This document shows, piece after piece, positions 1 through 9,652 of a stretch of 64,000 bases of DNA (within the stretch, counting starts at the first letter, position 1; each line of letters starts with the position of its first letter). The DNA is taken from the NCBI RefSeq assembly GCF_006351965.1, contig NZ_CP040932.1, positions 310,001-374,000 of the forward strand, read 5' to 3'. Under the pieces are notes generated by a model that saw nothing but the letters and a program-made list of their open reading frames with translations, searched no databases and was not told the origin of the DNA. The position numbers and the translations under genes were made by a program. Origin of the DNA: Oceanicola sp. D3. Lineage in GTDB: Bacteria; Pseudomonadota; Alphaproteobacteria; Rhodobacterales; Rhodobacteraceae.

Positions 1-2613
1 GTAATCCATAACGGCGCACGCGCCGGAGGTGAGGCTATCAATCCGGTCAGGCTTTGCTGCGACGGTGAAATCGACCGCTTGCAGGGGCACGAAGCCCTCT
101 TTTTCGATTACCACCGGCTTGCCCTGCGCCTGCCACTGGGCCTCCTTCCGGATCAGGTCGGGCACCACAGCCGCCAGCTTGCCAAGCCAGAGCCGCCGCG
201 TTGCGGGCCAAGGGATGTGCTCTGCAATGACGCCTTCAGCAAGCGCGACGAAGGCGGCGACGGTATCTTCAACTGGGCCGTCGAAGGCGAATTCGCGCCT
301 CAGGGCGCGCTCCATGACCATGTGAAGGACGGTGCCACGAAGCGCAGCGTCCGGCTCGGGCGAACGGGAACCTGCGCGACGCAGCCTGAGCACATGGCGG
401 GCATAAATTGCATAGGGGTCGCGGATGAGGGTTGAGACGGCGGTGACAAAAAGCTTGCGCGGGCGTGCCTCAACAGGCGGCGCGGGCGAGGGCCGGGGGG
501 CTGGCAGGGGCGAGAGTGCCTGCTCGGTATGATGCGCCAAGGCGGCAGAGGTGGCGAGCAGGCTTTGGCCGCGCTTGCGCATGGCGGAAAGGGCCTGCTG
601 ACCCGGATCACCAAGGCCGGTGAGCAGGTTGGTAAAACGGTTCAGCCAGCGGGAGGGCACAGTTTCGGCTTCGGCGCTGCGCGCGCTGCGGCTCAGAATA
701 ACCTCTGCCGCCCCCATGGCCTGCTGAAAATCATGCGCAGCCAGCCCAACACGCCGCTCCGGCAGCAGCATTCCGGCCTCGCGGCGCATGGCGCGGTTCA
801 TCCAAGGGTCTTGCGGTAGGCTGGCGGGCCATGTGCCCTCGTTTAACCCGGCGAGTATGCACAGATCCACCACACGGGTGCGCGCTTCGATCGTGCCCCA
901 GATCGAGATGAGCGGGTGGGCGATTGGGGCTTCACGCACGTCCTTTTCTGCCAGAATGCGGCGAATAAGGCCGGAATAGTGACTGTTTTCCAAATCGCCC
1001 GCATAGGGCGCAGCCTCTGCCAGCTCATCAAGCACGGCGCGCGCGGCTTCTCCCGGCTCCTTCAGCCAGAGACCACCAGAGCCAGTTTGCCCAGGGCCGG
1101 CGGCAAGGGCTTCGGCAAGGGCAATGTGATCGGCAAGGCGCGTTTCGACGGGTTGCGCGGGGCGTGTTGCCGGGGGCAGCAGAAGGTCAGAGACCCAGGC
1201 CGCCCAAGCGCGCGCTTCCTCAGCCCCCTCGCCCTCTTTTATCCAACCTGCGAGGTTTTCAGAATCCAGCCGGGCCACGCCATTGCGCCGCGCCCAGAGC
1301 TCAAAGCGCCCGGTGTTGAGCTGATGCATGCCACGGACGGTCGGGCTTGAGGCGGTAAGGGGGTGTTTGAGCAGCGAGAGCGCCGGTGCAAGCTCCAGCG
1401 GCTGCCCGAAGAGCGCGGCGGTTTCGATCAAGAACCGCCCCGGCGCGCTTTGGTGCAAAGGCAGGCCCGCAGAATCGTCTGGCACAATCGCCCAGCGCTC
1501 AAGCGCAGCGGTGACCTGCCGGGCAAGCGTTCTGTCCGGTGTGACGAGGGCGGCGGATTTGCCTTGCCCCGCCGCCTCACGCAGGGCCAGTGCAATGGCC
1601 CCGGCTTCTTGGCGCGGTGTCGGTGCTTCGATCAGGGTTACCGTCTCGGTGGCGCTTGAGAGTTCAGGCAAAAGCTCAGGCCCGTCCCGCCGCCACTGGT
1701 CGGTGACGGGTGCGGGGCGGAGGGCGAGGGAGACCAGCCGGTTGCGGGCGGGGGCAACGGGCGGTGTATTTGCCCACGTTGCCATGTCTGCCGGGCTTAG
1801 GTCGAGTGAGGCCAGCAGGGCCGCGAAACGATACTGCGGATGGTCCTCTTCCGGTATGCGATCTTCGCGCAGGGCGGATGAAAGCAGCGTCTCCCATATG
1901 GCGCTCGGCATTTCTGCATCGACGCCCGGAAGGATCACCGCGCCTTGGGGCAGGCGGGCGACGGCCTCCATCAGGTGGTGGGTTGTGCCGCGAGAACCGG
2001 TGGAGCCCGCAACGATTACAGGATCGGTTGGTGCCTGCTCAGACCAATGGGAGAGCAGCGCGGCGAGGGCATCTCTGTTCAGCGCGGATTGGCTGCGGAA
2101 TGCGTCGCTGTCTTCACCGGAGAGGATGGAAATCAGCTTGAGGCTGCGTGCCCAATGCGCCGAGTGATCGCCCACGTCTAGGTTGGCGAGGTTTTCAGGG
2201 TCCACGCCCTCATCGCGCATTTCATCGAGCAGTGCAGCGAGGCTGGTGGCGAGGTCGAAAGCGGCGGCGGGAGGGGCTAGGTCTGGCTGAAGCTCGATCA
2301 GCCGCGCGATGGCTTGCCGAAGCTGGAGCCGCAGCCGAAGCGACGACAGAGCCGGATCAAGTCCGGTGAGCCGAGTGTCGGAGGCAAGATCTGTCACCAG
2401 CCGAATCTTCGGCATCAGCCGGGCCGGCCCTTCGGCGAAACGGTCCAGCAGATGGCGGCGCATGCGCGTGGTGTTCACAAACACCGTCACCCGCCCCCAT
2501 GCCTCCGGCGGGGCACCCTCAAGGCGGGTTTCCAGCCCGTTCAGCAGCGCTGCGCCGAAATCCACACCAATGGGCGTGGAGAAGAGGCGGGGCTTTTCGG
2601 ATGGCTCAAACAT
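1..2613 (-). CDS. addB: AddB, ATP-dependent double-strand break repair nuclease subunit (C-terminus cut off by window edge)
   Basis: Partial gene; 871 codons are visible and the frame is still open at position 1. The ATG at 2613 gives [20 protein letters not shown], the usual start of alphaproteobacterial AddB, followed by the [16 protein letters not shown] motif I helicase-like region. The last visible residues contain [11 protein letters not shown] and [16 protein letters not shown], which match the C-terminal RecB-type PD-(D/E)XK nuclease domain just before its catalytic core. AddB pairs with AddA to resect double-strand ends for recombination. Roughly a hundred residues (nuclease end) lie outside, judged from the usual length of about 980 residues. 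The start overlaps the stop of the upstream murU gene by 8 bases, so translation is probably coupled. addA is expected next, beyond the edge. Confidence 0.93.
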   Translation of the reverse strand, partial: MFEPSEKPRLFSTPIGVDFGAALLNGLETRLEGAPPEAWGRVTVFVNTTRMRRHLLDRFAEGPARLMPKIRLVTDLASDTRLTGLDPALSSLRLRLQLRQAIARLIELQPDLAPPAAAFDLATSLAALLDEMRDEGVDPENLANLDVGDHSAHWARSLKLISILSGEDSDAFRSQSALNRDALAALLSHWSEQAPTDPVIVAGSTGSRGTTHHLMEAVARLPQGAVILPGVDAEMPSAIWETLLSSALREDRIPEEDHPQYRFAALLASLDLSPADMATWANTPPVAPARNRLVSLALRPAPVTDQWRRDGPELLPELSSATETVTLIEAPTPRQEAGAIALALREAAGQGKSAALVTPDRTLARQVTAALERWAIVPDDSAGLPLHQSAPGRFLIETAALFGQPLELAPALSLLKHPLTASSPTVRGMHQLNTGRFELWARRNGVARLDSENLAGWIKEGEGAEEARAWAAWVSDLLLPPATRPAQPVETRLADHIALAEALAAGPGQTGSGGLWLKEPGEAARAVLDELAEAAPYAGDLENSHYSGLIRRILAEKDVREAPIAHPLISIWGTIEARTRVVDLCILAGLNEGTWPASLPQDPWMNRAMRREAGMLLPERRVGLAAHDFQQAMGAAEVILSRSARSAEAETVPSRWLNRFTNLLTGLGDPGQQALSAMRKRGQSLLATSAALAHHTEQALSPLPAPRPSPAPPVEARPRKLFVTAVSTLIRDPYAIYARHVLRLRRAGSRSPEPDAALRGTVLHMVMERALRREFAFDGPVEDTVAAFVALAEGVIAEHIPWPATRRLWLGKLAAVVPDLIRKEAQWQAQGKPVVIEKEGFVPLQAVDFTVAAKPDRIDSLTSGACAVMDY

Positions 2614-3289
2614 GGCCGGCCTCAGCAAGCATGGTTTCGGCCTCAGCGATTCCGCCGGGATGGCCCACATCGCACCAGCCACCCGCGTGCACAACGCCAT
2701 GCAGACGCCCGGCGGGTTGCATCACGTTCCACAGCTTGTTGAGGGAAAAAACGTGATCGGGGATCGCCGCCAACCCGTCGGTCTTGATGATTTGTGCACC
2801 GGAATAGACATAGCCCGCACCGCGTGTGAGTTGCCCCGTATCATCCAAGGAAAAGTCACCTTGGCCTGAGTAGCCGCGCGCTGATGGGACCGGGATGAGC
2901 AGTAGCAGGGCGTCCATGACGTCGGGGGCCCATGCTGCGCGCAGGGTGTCGAGCGGGTTTGAGCCTGTCCACACCGCATCGGAGTTGAGGGTGATGACAG
3001 GGCCACTGCCGAGCCGGGGCAGGGCGTTGCGCAGGCCGCCGCCGGTGTCGAGAATTTCGGGCTCGTGGATCACAGAGACATCACGACCGGCGAGATGGCT
3101 GGCGATTTGCTCGCCGAGGTAATGCGTGTTCACCACCACGTGCGGCAGCCCGGAGGTGAGGGCGAGTGCGTGATCCAGCAACGGCTTGCCCGCGACCTCA
3201 ATAAGAGGCTTTGGCCGCGTTTCGGTGAGCGGGCGCATCCGTGTGCCGAAACCGGCAGCAAAGATCATGGCGGCTTGCGGCGGGGTCAT
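2606..3289 (-). CDS. murU: Nucleotidyltransferase, MurU-like (N-acetylmuramate-1-phosphate uridylyltransferase)
   Basis: A 227-residue sugar-1-phosphate nucleotidyltransferase. The N-terminus carries the nucleotide-binding signature [12 protein letters not shown] followed by [14 protein letters not shown], and LNSDAVW supplies the metal-binding aspartate region. The ATG at 3289 overlaps the amgK stop as ATGA; a longer reading upstream would run into amgK and is unlikely. MurU makes UDP-MurNAc from MurNAc-1-phosphate in the cell-wall salvage pathway that bypasses MurA. Older annotation names this family mannose-1-phosphate guanylyltransferase. Direct coupling to the AmgK-type kinase is what favours MurU. 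Cytoplasmic. Confidence 0.82.
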   Translation of the reverse strand: MTPPQAAMIFAAGFGTRMRPLTETRPKPLIEVAGKPLLDHALALTSGLPHVVVNTHYLGEQIASHLAGRDVSVIHEPEILDTGGGLRNALPRLGSGPVITLNSDAVWTGSNPLDTLRAAWAPDVMDALLLLIPVPSARGYSGQGDFSLDDTGQLTRGAGYVYSGAQIIKTDGLAAIPDHVFSLNKLWNVMQPAGRLHGVVHAGGWCDVGHPGGIAEAETMLAEAGHV

Positions 3290-4272
3290 TTGGCAGACCT
3301 GCGGATCCGCTCGATGCGCTCTGGTGTGGGCTCTGGCAGGGTGGAGAGAACGGCCTCGCGCAGCGTTTCGATGCTGGGATGTGACAGGTCGGCCATGAGG
3401 AGAGACCAGACGCGAGGCATCATGGAGAGGTAGCCGGGCTTGCCCATATGGGTGCACAGCCGCGCGAACATGCCCAATATGCGAAGGTTGCGCTGGGCAC
3501 CTTGAGCCGCCAGTGCTGCGGTAAAGCGCGCCTCCTCTTCCCCGGTTGCATCGAGATAATGGCGGATGGCGGCCTCTCGGACAGGTGCGGAAATCTCGCG
3601 GCGAACATCGCCGATGAGGGATGCAAAATCGTAGGCCGCGTGGCCCGCGAGGGCGTCCTGAAAATCCAGCAAGCCAACGCGCGCGGCGCCGCTGCGCTCC
3701 GGAAGCCAGATCAGGTTTTCGGCGTGGTAATCCCGGTGGATCAGTACGGGCGGGCTCATGTCGGAGGCCAGCAGGGCCTCTTCCAGCGCTGATGTCAGCT
3801 CCAGCCAGCTGTGGTGGATGACCGGCGCTTCGGTGGCGGGCGCGTAAAACTCGGCGGCGGGGCTGACGGCCAGCGCCATCTCGGCTGGTCCATAGGGTTG
3901 GAGACCGTCCGGCAGCGGAGCGGTGCGCAGGGTGATGAGCACATCGGTTGCGGCGCGGTAAAGGTTTGCTTCGTTGCCGGGCTCCTCTTCGGCGAGCCGA
4001 GCCAGAAGGCTGTTGCCAAAATCCTCCATCAGGATGAGGCCGTTATCCGGCTCTGTCGCATAGATTTCTGGCGCGGAGAGGCCGGTGGCCGAGAGATGCC
4101 GCCCAATGCGGAGAAACGGCTGAAGATCGCCGCCCGGATCGTTCATCAGAACGGCGCGATCCGGCCCGCGGGTGAGCCGCTCGTAGCGGCGAGAAGAGGC
4201 ATCCCCTGCGAGGGCCTCACGATGGGCATCTGCCCATCCGGCAGAGGCCAGGAAGGTTTCAACAGTGTTCAT
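3286..4272 (-). CDS. amgK: Anomeric sugar kinase, AmgK-like (aminoglycoside phosphotransferase fold)
   Basis: A 328-residue kinase of the aminoglycoside/choline phosphotransferase fold. The catalytic loop HRDYHAEN lies at about residues 179-186 and the metal-binding LLDFQD at about 201-206. In the AmgK family these enzymes phosphorylate the anomeric hydroxyl of N-acetylmuramate or N-acetylglucosamine during peptidoglycan recycling. It overlaps tsaE upstream and murU downstream by 4 bases each (ATGA), giving a tightly coupled operon. Aminoglycoside resistance is a common but unlikely label here: the downstream MurU-like transferase completes the two-step route to UDP-MurNAc. Function is inferred from family and context. 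Confidence 0.82.
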   Translation of the reverse strand: MNTVETFLASAGWADAHREALAGDASSRRYERLTRGPDRAVLMNDPGGDLQPFLRIGRHLSATGLSAPEIYATEPDNGLILMEDFGNSLLARLAEEEPGNEANLYRAATDVLITLRTAPLPDGLQPYGPAEMALAVSPAAEFYAPATEAPVIHHSWLELTSALEEALLASDMSPPVLIHRDYHAENLIWLPERSGAARVGLLDFQDALAGHAAYDFASLIGDVRREISAPVREAAIRHYLDATGEEEARFTAALAAQGAQRNLRILGMFARLCTHMGKPGYLSMMPRVWSLLMADLSHPSIETLREAVLSTLPEPTPERIERIRRSAK

Positions 4273-4763
4273 GTGGCGGCCTCAAGCACTGCGCCTAGGC
4301 GTGTGGCCCAGCGTTTTGGCCCATTGATCACAAGGTTGCGGGCTTCCGGTTCATCGGCGGGCGCAAACTCCAGCGTCAGTGCGTTGGATGGCGGCTCTGG
4401 CAATCGGTCGGGCCATTCTACAAGGCAAATGGCCTCTTCAAAGGCCGCTGCCAGCCCAAGTTCCTCAACCTCATCGGGATCTGACAAGCGATACAGGTCG
4501 GCGTGCCAGATCTCTGCGTCGGGGAGGGGGTAGCTTTGCACCAGCGTGAAGGTGGGCGAGGGCACATCCTCAACAGCATCCGCGCGCTGCATCCGCCAGC
4601 GGATCAGGGCGCGGGCAAAGTGGCTCTTTCCGGCACCGACCGGCCCGGCAAGCAACAGAACATCGCCAGCGCCAAGCTCGGGCGCGAGGGTCTCGGCGAG
4701 GCGGGTTGTCTGCGCGGGGGAACCAAGGTGCAGGGAGAGGGGAAATGAAACATCACGGGTCAT
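4269..4763 (-). CDS. tsaE: TsaE, tRNA threonylcarbamoyladenosine biosynthesis ATPase
   Basis: A 164-residue P-loop protein. The Walker A motif GPVGAGKS is at residues 40-47, with SPTFTLVQSY and WHADLYRL further on, both diagnostic of TsaE (YjeE). It acts with TsaB, TsaC and TsaD (tsaD is at 21.3 kb here) to make t6A37 in ANN-decoding tRNAs. The ATG at 4763 is preferred because MTRDVSFPLSLHL matches the family N-terminus; the frame stays open for 51 codons upstream without resembling the family. It overlaps amgK by ATGA. A 52-base gap separates it from the PAS gene upstream, so all five genes may share a transcript. Confidence 0.92.
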   Translation of the reverse strand: MTRDVSFPLSLHLGSPAQTTRLAETLAPELGAGDVLLLAGPVGAGKSHFARALIRWRMQRADAVEDVPSPTFTLVQSYPLPDAEIWHADLYRLSDPDEVEELGLAAAFEEAICLVEWPDRLPEPPSNALTLEFAPADEPEARNLVINGPKRWATRLGAVLEAAT

Positions 4764-4815
4764 CGCCGCCAGACTATCCGCCGCGCCGCGCAGGGCAAGG
4801 CCGAACGGCACATGG

Positions 4816-6387
4816 TCAGGCCTGAAGTGAGTGCGACTTTTCCTCTTGGGCCGAACTGCCCAGACCATCCTTAACTTTGAAGCCAACCAAAGCTGCGCCA
4901 CCGGCGACGGGGGCAAATCGGCACGTCACGCCTCCCCGCTCCGGGGTGTCAAGCTCAACGCGCCAAGGGCGCCGGTTGTCACGGCTACACAGAAACCTTG
5001 CTGCGCGTGACCACAGCGCCTCATCGTCCGACAAGACAGACCAGTCGCGCACCGCATCTTGCACCGTGATGTCAGAGAGTGATCCGGCCAAATCACAATC
5101 CCACAGTTCTTGATAGGCGCGGTTGCACAGCACCATCGATCCGGTGTGCGCGAAAACGGCGATGGCTTCCTCCAAGCTGTCGACAACCGCTTGGCCCATC
5201 TCCAATTCGGAGCGAAAGCGGCGGGTGAGCGACATTTCAGCGGAGATGTCCTCAAACAGGAAGGCAATCGCCCCATCCGGGTGGGGTTGCCCGGTGACCC
5301 GATAGGTCTGGCCCGTGGGCAGCGACCAGAGCTCCTGATGCATCCCTTCGGATGCCGCCGACTCCAGCTGGGCAATGCTCTCGCGCCAGCTCTTGTAGTT
5401 CTTCGGCTCCGGCATTCTCTGCGCCTCGCGGAGGTGGTCGAGAAAAGCCACGAGCGTTGGGCGGGAAGAGAGAAACGGAGGCTCCAGCGCAGACAGGTCG
5501 GTGAGCGCGGGATTGAACAGGGCGAGTTGCCGGTTTTTGTCAAAGACGGCGAGGCCAGTGGGCAGATCTGCGAAGGTCTTGGTCAGCGTCTGCAAAAACT
5601 CGATGCGCGAGCGTTCTGCCTGCACGAGCCGGTCGGCCGGGGTTGCAAAAACAAGGGCCTCGTCGCCAATCGGGCGGGCCGTGCAATCATACCAGACCAC
5701 CTGCTCGATGTAGGGCACGGTGACGGAAACCCGATGCACCACATCATCGTCGCAGTCGAAGAACGTGTGTGCGAACGCGCGGGGCAAGGGCCATGCCAAA
5801 GTGGTGCGGTCAGGGTGCATCCGGTAGAGCAGGTCAATATAGGCGCCGTTTGCCCATGTAACCTGTCCGTCGTCATCCTCGCGCCATGCCAGAACGGGCG
5901 CATCATCGACAACCGCGCGAAGGCTCTCTAGCTCTTCAGCCATGGCAGCTACCGAAAAGCTATCATAGGCCTCGGGCTCCAGATCGTCTCCCTCATGCAA
6001 TGAAAACCGGGCAAGACCGCTCTTCCATTCGGCCTCAAGCCGCGATGCGCCGTCACGGGCGCGAAGCTCCATCACCCCGACATCGGCAAGTTGGGCGGCT
6101 CGGGCACCAATATCAGGGAAGCTGCCTGCGAGCAGAGCGAGGAAACGGGGCCAAGGCGGCAGCGCTTCTGGCCCTTTCGACAGAAAATTCTGAGCCTCTT
6201 CGGTGGCGTCGACCAACTGTTCTTCCTCGAACAAAAAGGTCATTCTGCCGCTTTCGCGCCCGAGCCGATCCCATGCAATGCGGCGCTTGGGCTGCAAGTA
6301 ATTTACCGCCAGAAGGGCAATGAGCGCTGTTCCGAAGGAAGTCACCACCAAGAGCAGCGCGAACGTCCACGACAATTCGCTTAACAA
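4816..6387 (-). CDS. Membrane-anchored PAS-domain protein
   Basis: A 523-residue protein with one N-terminal membrane segment (about residues 5-31) followed by several PAS-like regions (around 150-260, 270-390 and 400-500). No histidine kinase H-box, N-box or G-box can be seen, so it is not a complete sensor kinase. It has the look of a conserved Rhodobacterales PAS protein found beside regB and tsaE. A signalling or scaffolding role is inferred. A CtrA-type box (TTAA-N7-TTAA) lies 59 bases upstream of the start, which suggests cell-cycle or motility-linked control. The gene leads the run tsaE-amgK-murU-addB. Confidence 0.8.
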   Translation of the reverse strand: MLSELSWTFALLLVVTSFGTALIALLAVNYLQPKRRIAWDRLGRESGRMTFLFEEEQLVDATEEAQNFLSKGPEALPPWPRFLALLAGSFPDIGARAAQLADVGVMELRARDGASRLEAEWKSGLARFSLHEGDDLEPEAYDSFSVAAMAEELESLRAVVDDAPVLAWREDDDGQVTWANGAYIDLLYRMHPDRTTLAWPLPRAFAHTFFDCDDDVVHRVSVTVPYIEQVVWYDCTARPIGDEALVFATPADRLVQAERSRIEFLQTLTKTFADLPTGLAVFDKNRQLALFNPALTDLSALEPPFLSSRPTLVAFLDHLREAQRMPEPKNYKSWRESIAQLESAASEGMHQELWSLPTGQTYRVTGQPHPDGAIAFLFEDISAEMSLTRRFRSELEMGQAVVDSLEEAIAVFAHTGSMVLCNRAYQELWDCDLAGSLSDITVQDAVRDWSVLSDDEALWSRAARFLCSRDNRRPWRVELDTPERGGVTCRFAPVAGGAALVGFKVKDGLGSSAQEEKSHSLQA

Positions 6388-6445
6388 TTCCGTTTCTCCC
6401 CGAAAGGGAAAACTGTTCCCTAGATCCGATGAAAAGCGAATCTGG

Positions 6446-6460
6446 TTAACCGCTGGTTAA
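6446..6460 (-). promoter_or_regulatory. Candidate CtrA binding site upstream of the PAS gene
   Basis: Read on the minus strand, TTAACCAGCGGTTAA followed by C matches the full CtrA consensus TTAA-N7-TTAAC exactly. It lies 59 bases before the start of the PAS gene and about 44 bases past the regB stop, in a 116-base gap. A third TTAAC half site occurs nearby at about 6481. CtrA is the conserved alphaproteobacterial response regulator. Occupancy is inferred from the motif alone. Confidence 0.5.
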
Positions 6461-6503
6461 TTTGTCGTTCCGCGACGTTGTTAACCCAACGTCAATATGG
6501 AGG

Positions 6504-7964
6504 TTACGTCTGAAACGGCCGGTTAAGCCCGAGCGCGGCGCGGGTTTCATCCTTTTCCGCCACTAGGCGCGCGCGCGGCCATGTGGCCTCTACGATAGCG
6601 CCGCTCCGATCGGGGCGTTCCTCCGGTGCAAGAAACGGGTCTGAGCCATTGGCGAATGTGAGCTCTGCGCCGACCCGCTCAAGGAGGGTTTTGGCAATGA
6701 AGAGCCCAAGGCCCATGCCCTCATACTCAGGACGTTTTCGGCGCTCTTCCTCGCTGCGCCGCCGCCGCATGAACGGGTCGCCGATGCGGCCGATCAGGTG
6801 AGGCGGGTAGCCGTCGCCATCGTCGATTACGCGCACGGTGATGCGGCGCGCCGTCCATCGCGCCTCGATCCAGACGTGACCGGCAGAAAAATCCACAGCG
6901 TTCTGAATCAGGTTGCGCATGCCGTGTATCAATTCGGAGCTGCGGTGCACTTCAGGCTGCTGGTCTTCCGCCTCATTGCCCGGGCCCGGCTGCAGATCAA
7001 AATGCAGCGCCTTGCCCCTGTCTTGATGCGGCTCGGCGGCCTCTTCCAGCACGGCGCCAAGCGGTGCTGTTCGCATGTGAAGGTCATCCTTTCCGACGCG
7101 GCCCATGGCGCGCAGGATTTCTCGGCACCGGTCGGCCTGCTCGGCGATGAGCTGAGAATCCTCCAGCAGGCTCTCCCGGTCCGCATCGGCCTTCAATTCA
7201 TCGGCCATCTCCGAGCTGACCAGCTTGATCGTTGCCAGCGGGGTACCAAGCTCATGGGCCGCTGCCGCCACAACGCCGCCAAGGTCGGTCAGCTTTTGCT
7301 CGCGCGCGAGTGCCAGTTGCGTGGCCAGCAAGGCATCGCCCATCGTCGCAATCTCGGTGGTTACCCGCCGGGCATAGAGCGCGAGGAACGACACGCCGAT
7401 GACGATCGCCGTCCACGAGCCGAAGAGAAAGATCGAGGGCACCCGCAACACGAAGCCCTGAACGGTGCGCAGGGGCAGATAACCAAACGCCACGAAGGTG
7501 ACGAGCCCGATGGCGGCGGCACCGACGATGAGCACGGCGTTTAGGCCCAAGGCGGTAGCGGCGATGGTGACCGGCGTCAGCAAGAGCAGGGCAAAGGGGT
7601 TGTGCAGCCCGCCGGTCAGATAGATCAGAAAGGCCAGCTGCGCGAGATCGAAGAGCAGCATCAGCATAGTCTCGGTCTCGTTCAGCCGCTTGTTCGCCGG
7701 ATAGATGAACATGGCTACGAGATTGGCGATGACCGACATGCCGATGGCCAGCACGCAGAGCCCGATTTCCAATTGCAGATCATACCAGAAATGGGCGATG
7801 GCGATGGCAGCGCTTTGCCCGGCAACGGCAACCCAGCGTAGCACGATAAGCGTGCGCAACCGGATCCAGTTGGCCCGGTGCGGGTGCTCGAAGAGCGTTT
7901 GAGGGGGGCCGGTCTCGGGCATGTGAATTGCGGCTGGAGCCTTTGGTGTGACAGTCGGACCCAT
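6504..7964 (-). CDS. regB: RegB/PrrB redox-sensing histidine kinase
   Basis: A 486-residue membrane sensor kinase with about six N-terminal membrane segments (residues 38-200). The quinone-binding heptapeptide GGLHNPF is at 118-124. The H-box AHELGTPL holds the phospho-acceptor His237, and the redox-active cysteine of the family sits in ADRCREIL (Cys280). The N-box is at about 351-357, DDGDG at 381-385 and GMGLGLF at 416-422. RegB senses redox state and phosphorylates RegA to control respiration, carbon and nitrogen fixation and, in phototrophs, photosystem genes. It is transcribed divergently from senC across 56 bases, the classic arrangement of the locus. Confidence 0.96.
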   Translation of the reverse strand: MGPTVTPKAPAAIHMPETGPPQTLFEHPHRANWIRLRTLIVLRWVAVAGQSAAIAIAHFWYDLQLEIGLCVLAIGMSVIANLVAMFIYPANKRLNETETMLMLLFDLAQLAFLIYLTGGLHNPFALLLLTPVTIAATALGLNAVLIVGAAAIGLVTFVAFGYLPLRTVQGFVLRVPSIFLFGSWTAIVIGVSFLALYARRVTTEIATMGDALLATQLALAREQKLTDLGGVVAAAAHELGTPLATIKLVSSEMADELKADADRESLLEDSQLIAEQADRCREILRAMGRVGKDDLHMRTAPLGAVLEEAAEPHQDRGKALHFDLQPGPGNEAEDQQPEVHRSSELIHGMRNLIQNAVDFSAGHVWIEARWTARRITVRVIDDGDGYPPHLIGRIGDPFMRRRRSEEERRKRPEYEGMGLGLFIAKTLLERVGAELTFANGSDPFLAPEERPDRSGAIVEATWPRARLVAEKDETRAALGLNRPFQT

Positions 7965-8020
7965 TGATAGCCCGGTGCTGCACCGGCAGCAAAGGGCAAG
8001 ACGGCGAAGGAGAGCAGAGC

Positions 8021-8638
8021 ATGCGAACGGCGATTTGGGCAGGAGCGGCGGCAGCGGCCATTTGCGGCGTGATCGGCGTGACGCTCTGGAAGGTTTACCC
8101 CGGTGCGCCGAGTGATGCCTTTGCCGAATGTGCTGGGGGGGCCAGCGGTGCCAGCATCGGCGGGCCGTTTGAGTTGGTAAATGCCAGCGGTGAGACGGTG
8201 ACTGACAAGGATGTCATCACCGAGCCCGCATTGATCTACTTCGGTTACACCTTTTGCCCCGATGTCTGCCCGCTCGATACTGTGCGAAACGCCGAGGCGG
8301 TGGATATCCTTGCCGAGCGCGGCTATGCGGTGACGCCTGTGTTCATCAGTATCGACCCGGCGCGCGACACGCCCGAGGCGGTGGGGGATTTTGCGGGTAA
8401 TATCAGTGAGAAGATGGTGGGCCTGACCGGGAGCCCCGAGCAGGTGGATGCCGCCTCCAAGGCCTATCGCACCTACTACAAGGCCCATACCGAGGATGAC
8501 CCCGACTACTATCTCGTAGATCACTCCACCTTCACCTATCTCACCCTGCCGGAGACCGGATTTGCAGGCTTTTTCAAGCGCGAGTTGACGGGGGAGCAAT
8601 TGGCCGATCGGGTGCAATGCTTCCTCGACGCGGGATAA
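8021..8638 (+). CDS. senC: SenC/SCO1 copper-binding protein
   Basis: A 205-residue thioredoxin-fold protein with one N-terminal membrane anchor (about residues 4-24). The copper ligands are visible: FCPDVCP (Cys79, Cys83) and the distal His168 in LVDHSTF. SCO/SenC proteins deliver copper to, or redox-maintain, the CuA/CuB centre of terminal oxidases at the periplasmic face. The ATG at 8021 is chosen because AAGGAGA sits just upstream and the hydrophobic anchor starts at once; an upstream in-frame start overlaps the regB start codon. It lies directly before regA, as in Rhodobacter. Confidence 0.95.
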   Translation: MRTAIWAGAAAAAICGVIGVTLWKVYPGAPSDAFAECAGGASGASIGGPFELVNASGETVTDKDVITEPALIYFGYTFCPDVCPLDTVRNAEAVDILAERGYAVTPVFISIDPARDTPEAVGDFAGNISEKMVGLTGSPEQVDAASKAYRTYYKAHTEDDPDYYLVDHSTFTYLTLPETGFAGFFKRELTGEQLADRVQCFLDAG

Positions 8639-8720
8639 CCCGTTGTGCGGAAAGGCTTGTGGCGGATTTGCCGCCCGTATAGCGTGATGCAACCATTGGA
8701 CGACGAGCGGAGGGGTGCGC

Positions 8721-9275
8721 GTGGCCGAGCGTGATCTCAGGGAGATCGGGGAAGACAAATCCCTTCTTATCGTGGATGACGATGAACCTTTTCTGCGGCG
8801 TCTGGCGCGGGCGATGGAGAAACGCGGCTTTGAGCCCGAGATGGCGGGGTCGGTTGCCGCCGGCAAAGCAATCGCCACGGCCCGCCCCCCGGCATACGCC
8901 GTGATCGACCTGCGGCTCGAAGATGGCAACGGCCTCGATGTGGTTGAAACCATTCGTGAAAAGCGACCCGATGCAAAGGTTGTTGTGCTCACCGGCTATG
9001 GTGCCATCGCCACCGCCGTTGCTGCCGTGAAGATCGGGGCGACGGACTATCTTAGCAAGCCGGCCGATGCCAATGAGGTGACTGCTGCCCTGCTGGCCAG
9101 CGCTGACGAACTGCCGCCGCCGCCGGAAAATCCGATGAGTGCCGACAGGGTGCGTTGGGAGCATATCCAGCGGGTCTATGAGCTGTGTGATCGCAACGTC
9201 AGCGAGACCGCGCGCAGGCTTAACATGCACCGCCGGACACTTCAGCGGATCCTCGCAAAACGCTCTCCGAAGTGA
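8721..9275 (+). CDS. regA: RegA/PrrA response regulator
   Basis: A 184-residue two-domain regulator: receiver domain (residues 15-125), a proline linker (PPPPEN) and a C-terminal Fis-type helix-turn-helix (NVSETARRLNMHRRTLQRIL). The phospho-acceptor in VIDLRLEDG is Asp63 when counted from the GTG at 8721. That equals the known RegA position and supports this start. GGAGGGG at 8709-8715 is well spaced for 8721 but not for the alternative GTG at 8715. It is the partner of RegB. The near-invariant linker and DNA-binding helix mark it clearly as RegA/PrrA/ActR. Confidence 0.95.
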   Translation: MAERDLREIGEDKSLLIVDDDEPFLRRLARAMEKRGFEPEMAGSVAAGKAIATARPPAYAVIDLRLEDGNGLDVVETIREKRPDAKVVVLTGYGAIATAVAAVKIGATDYLSKPADANEVTAALLASADELPPPPENPMSADRVRWEHIQRVYELCDRNVSETARRLNMHRRTLQRILAKRSPK

Positions 9276-9287
9276 AAAATCACATGG

Positions 9288-9331
9288 GCCACAACCCATG
9301 CACATCCCGTGCACAACCCATGCATACGAGG
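9288..9331. repeat. Four 11-bp units, TGCACA-type, in helical phase
   Basis: Consecutive 11-base units start at 9288, 9299, 9310 and 9321: GCCACAACCCA, TGCACATCCCG, TGCACAACCCA and the degenerate TGCATACGAGG. The array begins 12 bases after the regA stop and overlaps the likely start of the next gene. The same hexamer at the same 11-base spacing recurs at 36669-36701. The spacing is about one turn of the helix, so a protein contacting one DNA face is plausible. Confidence 0.6.
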
Positions 9332-9652
9332 ATTTGGCCTCTGGTGATTCTGCTCGCAGGCTGCACCACATCTGGTGAGGCGCTGCGCCCGGTTGGCAAA
9401 CCCCTTGGTTACGAGCTGCGCCAGACCGGTGTGGGCGTTCCGGGCTCACCACAGGAGGTGAGCTTTGACCGGGTGCTGCCAGGGGCGGAGACCTCGCTTG
9501 CCAAGCTCGCCGGGCCGGTGACCGCGCGGCAGACCTGCGGGCCGGGTATGACGCGGATCACCTTCCGCGACGGGCTGGTGGCCACATTCCGGGGCCGTGA
9601 GTTTGTAGGCTGGCGGAGCGAGGGGCGCAGTGTGGGGATGACCTGCGGCTGA
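9320..9652 (+). CDS. Small predicted lipoprotein, function unknown
   Basis: About 110 residues with a lipoprotein signal ending in the lipobox LLAGC, then TTSGEALRP. A C-terminal segment (QTCGPGMTRITFRDGLVATF) carries two further cysteines with the terminal MTCG. The start is uncertain. The ATG at 9320 gives a 15-residue signal but has no clear ribosome site and lies inside the 11-bp repeat array. The GTG at 9272 overlaps the regA stop by 4 bases, and the ATG at 9284 is a third option. I do not recognise the family. It abuts the convergent beta-lactamase gene with no spacer. Confidence 0.65.
   Translation: MHTRIWPLVILLAGCTTSGEALRPVGKPLGYELRQTGVGVPGSPQEVSFDRVLPGAETSLAKLAGPVTARQTCGPGMTRITFRDGLVATFRGREFVGWRSEGRSVGMTCG

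Noticed and set aside
4764-4916. Extended N-terminus of TsaE
   Set aside because: The extra 51 residues do not resemble the family and run back into the PAS gene; the ATG at 4763 gives a standard protein.
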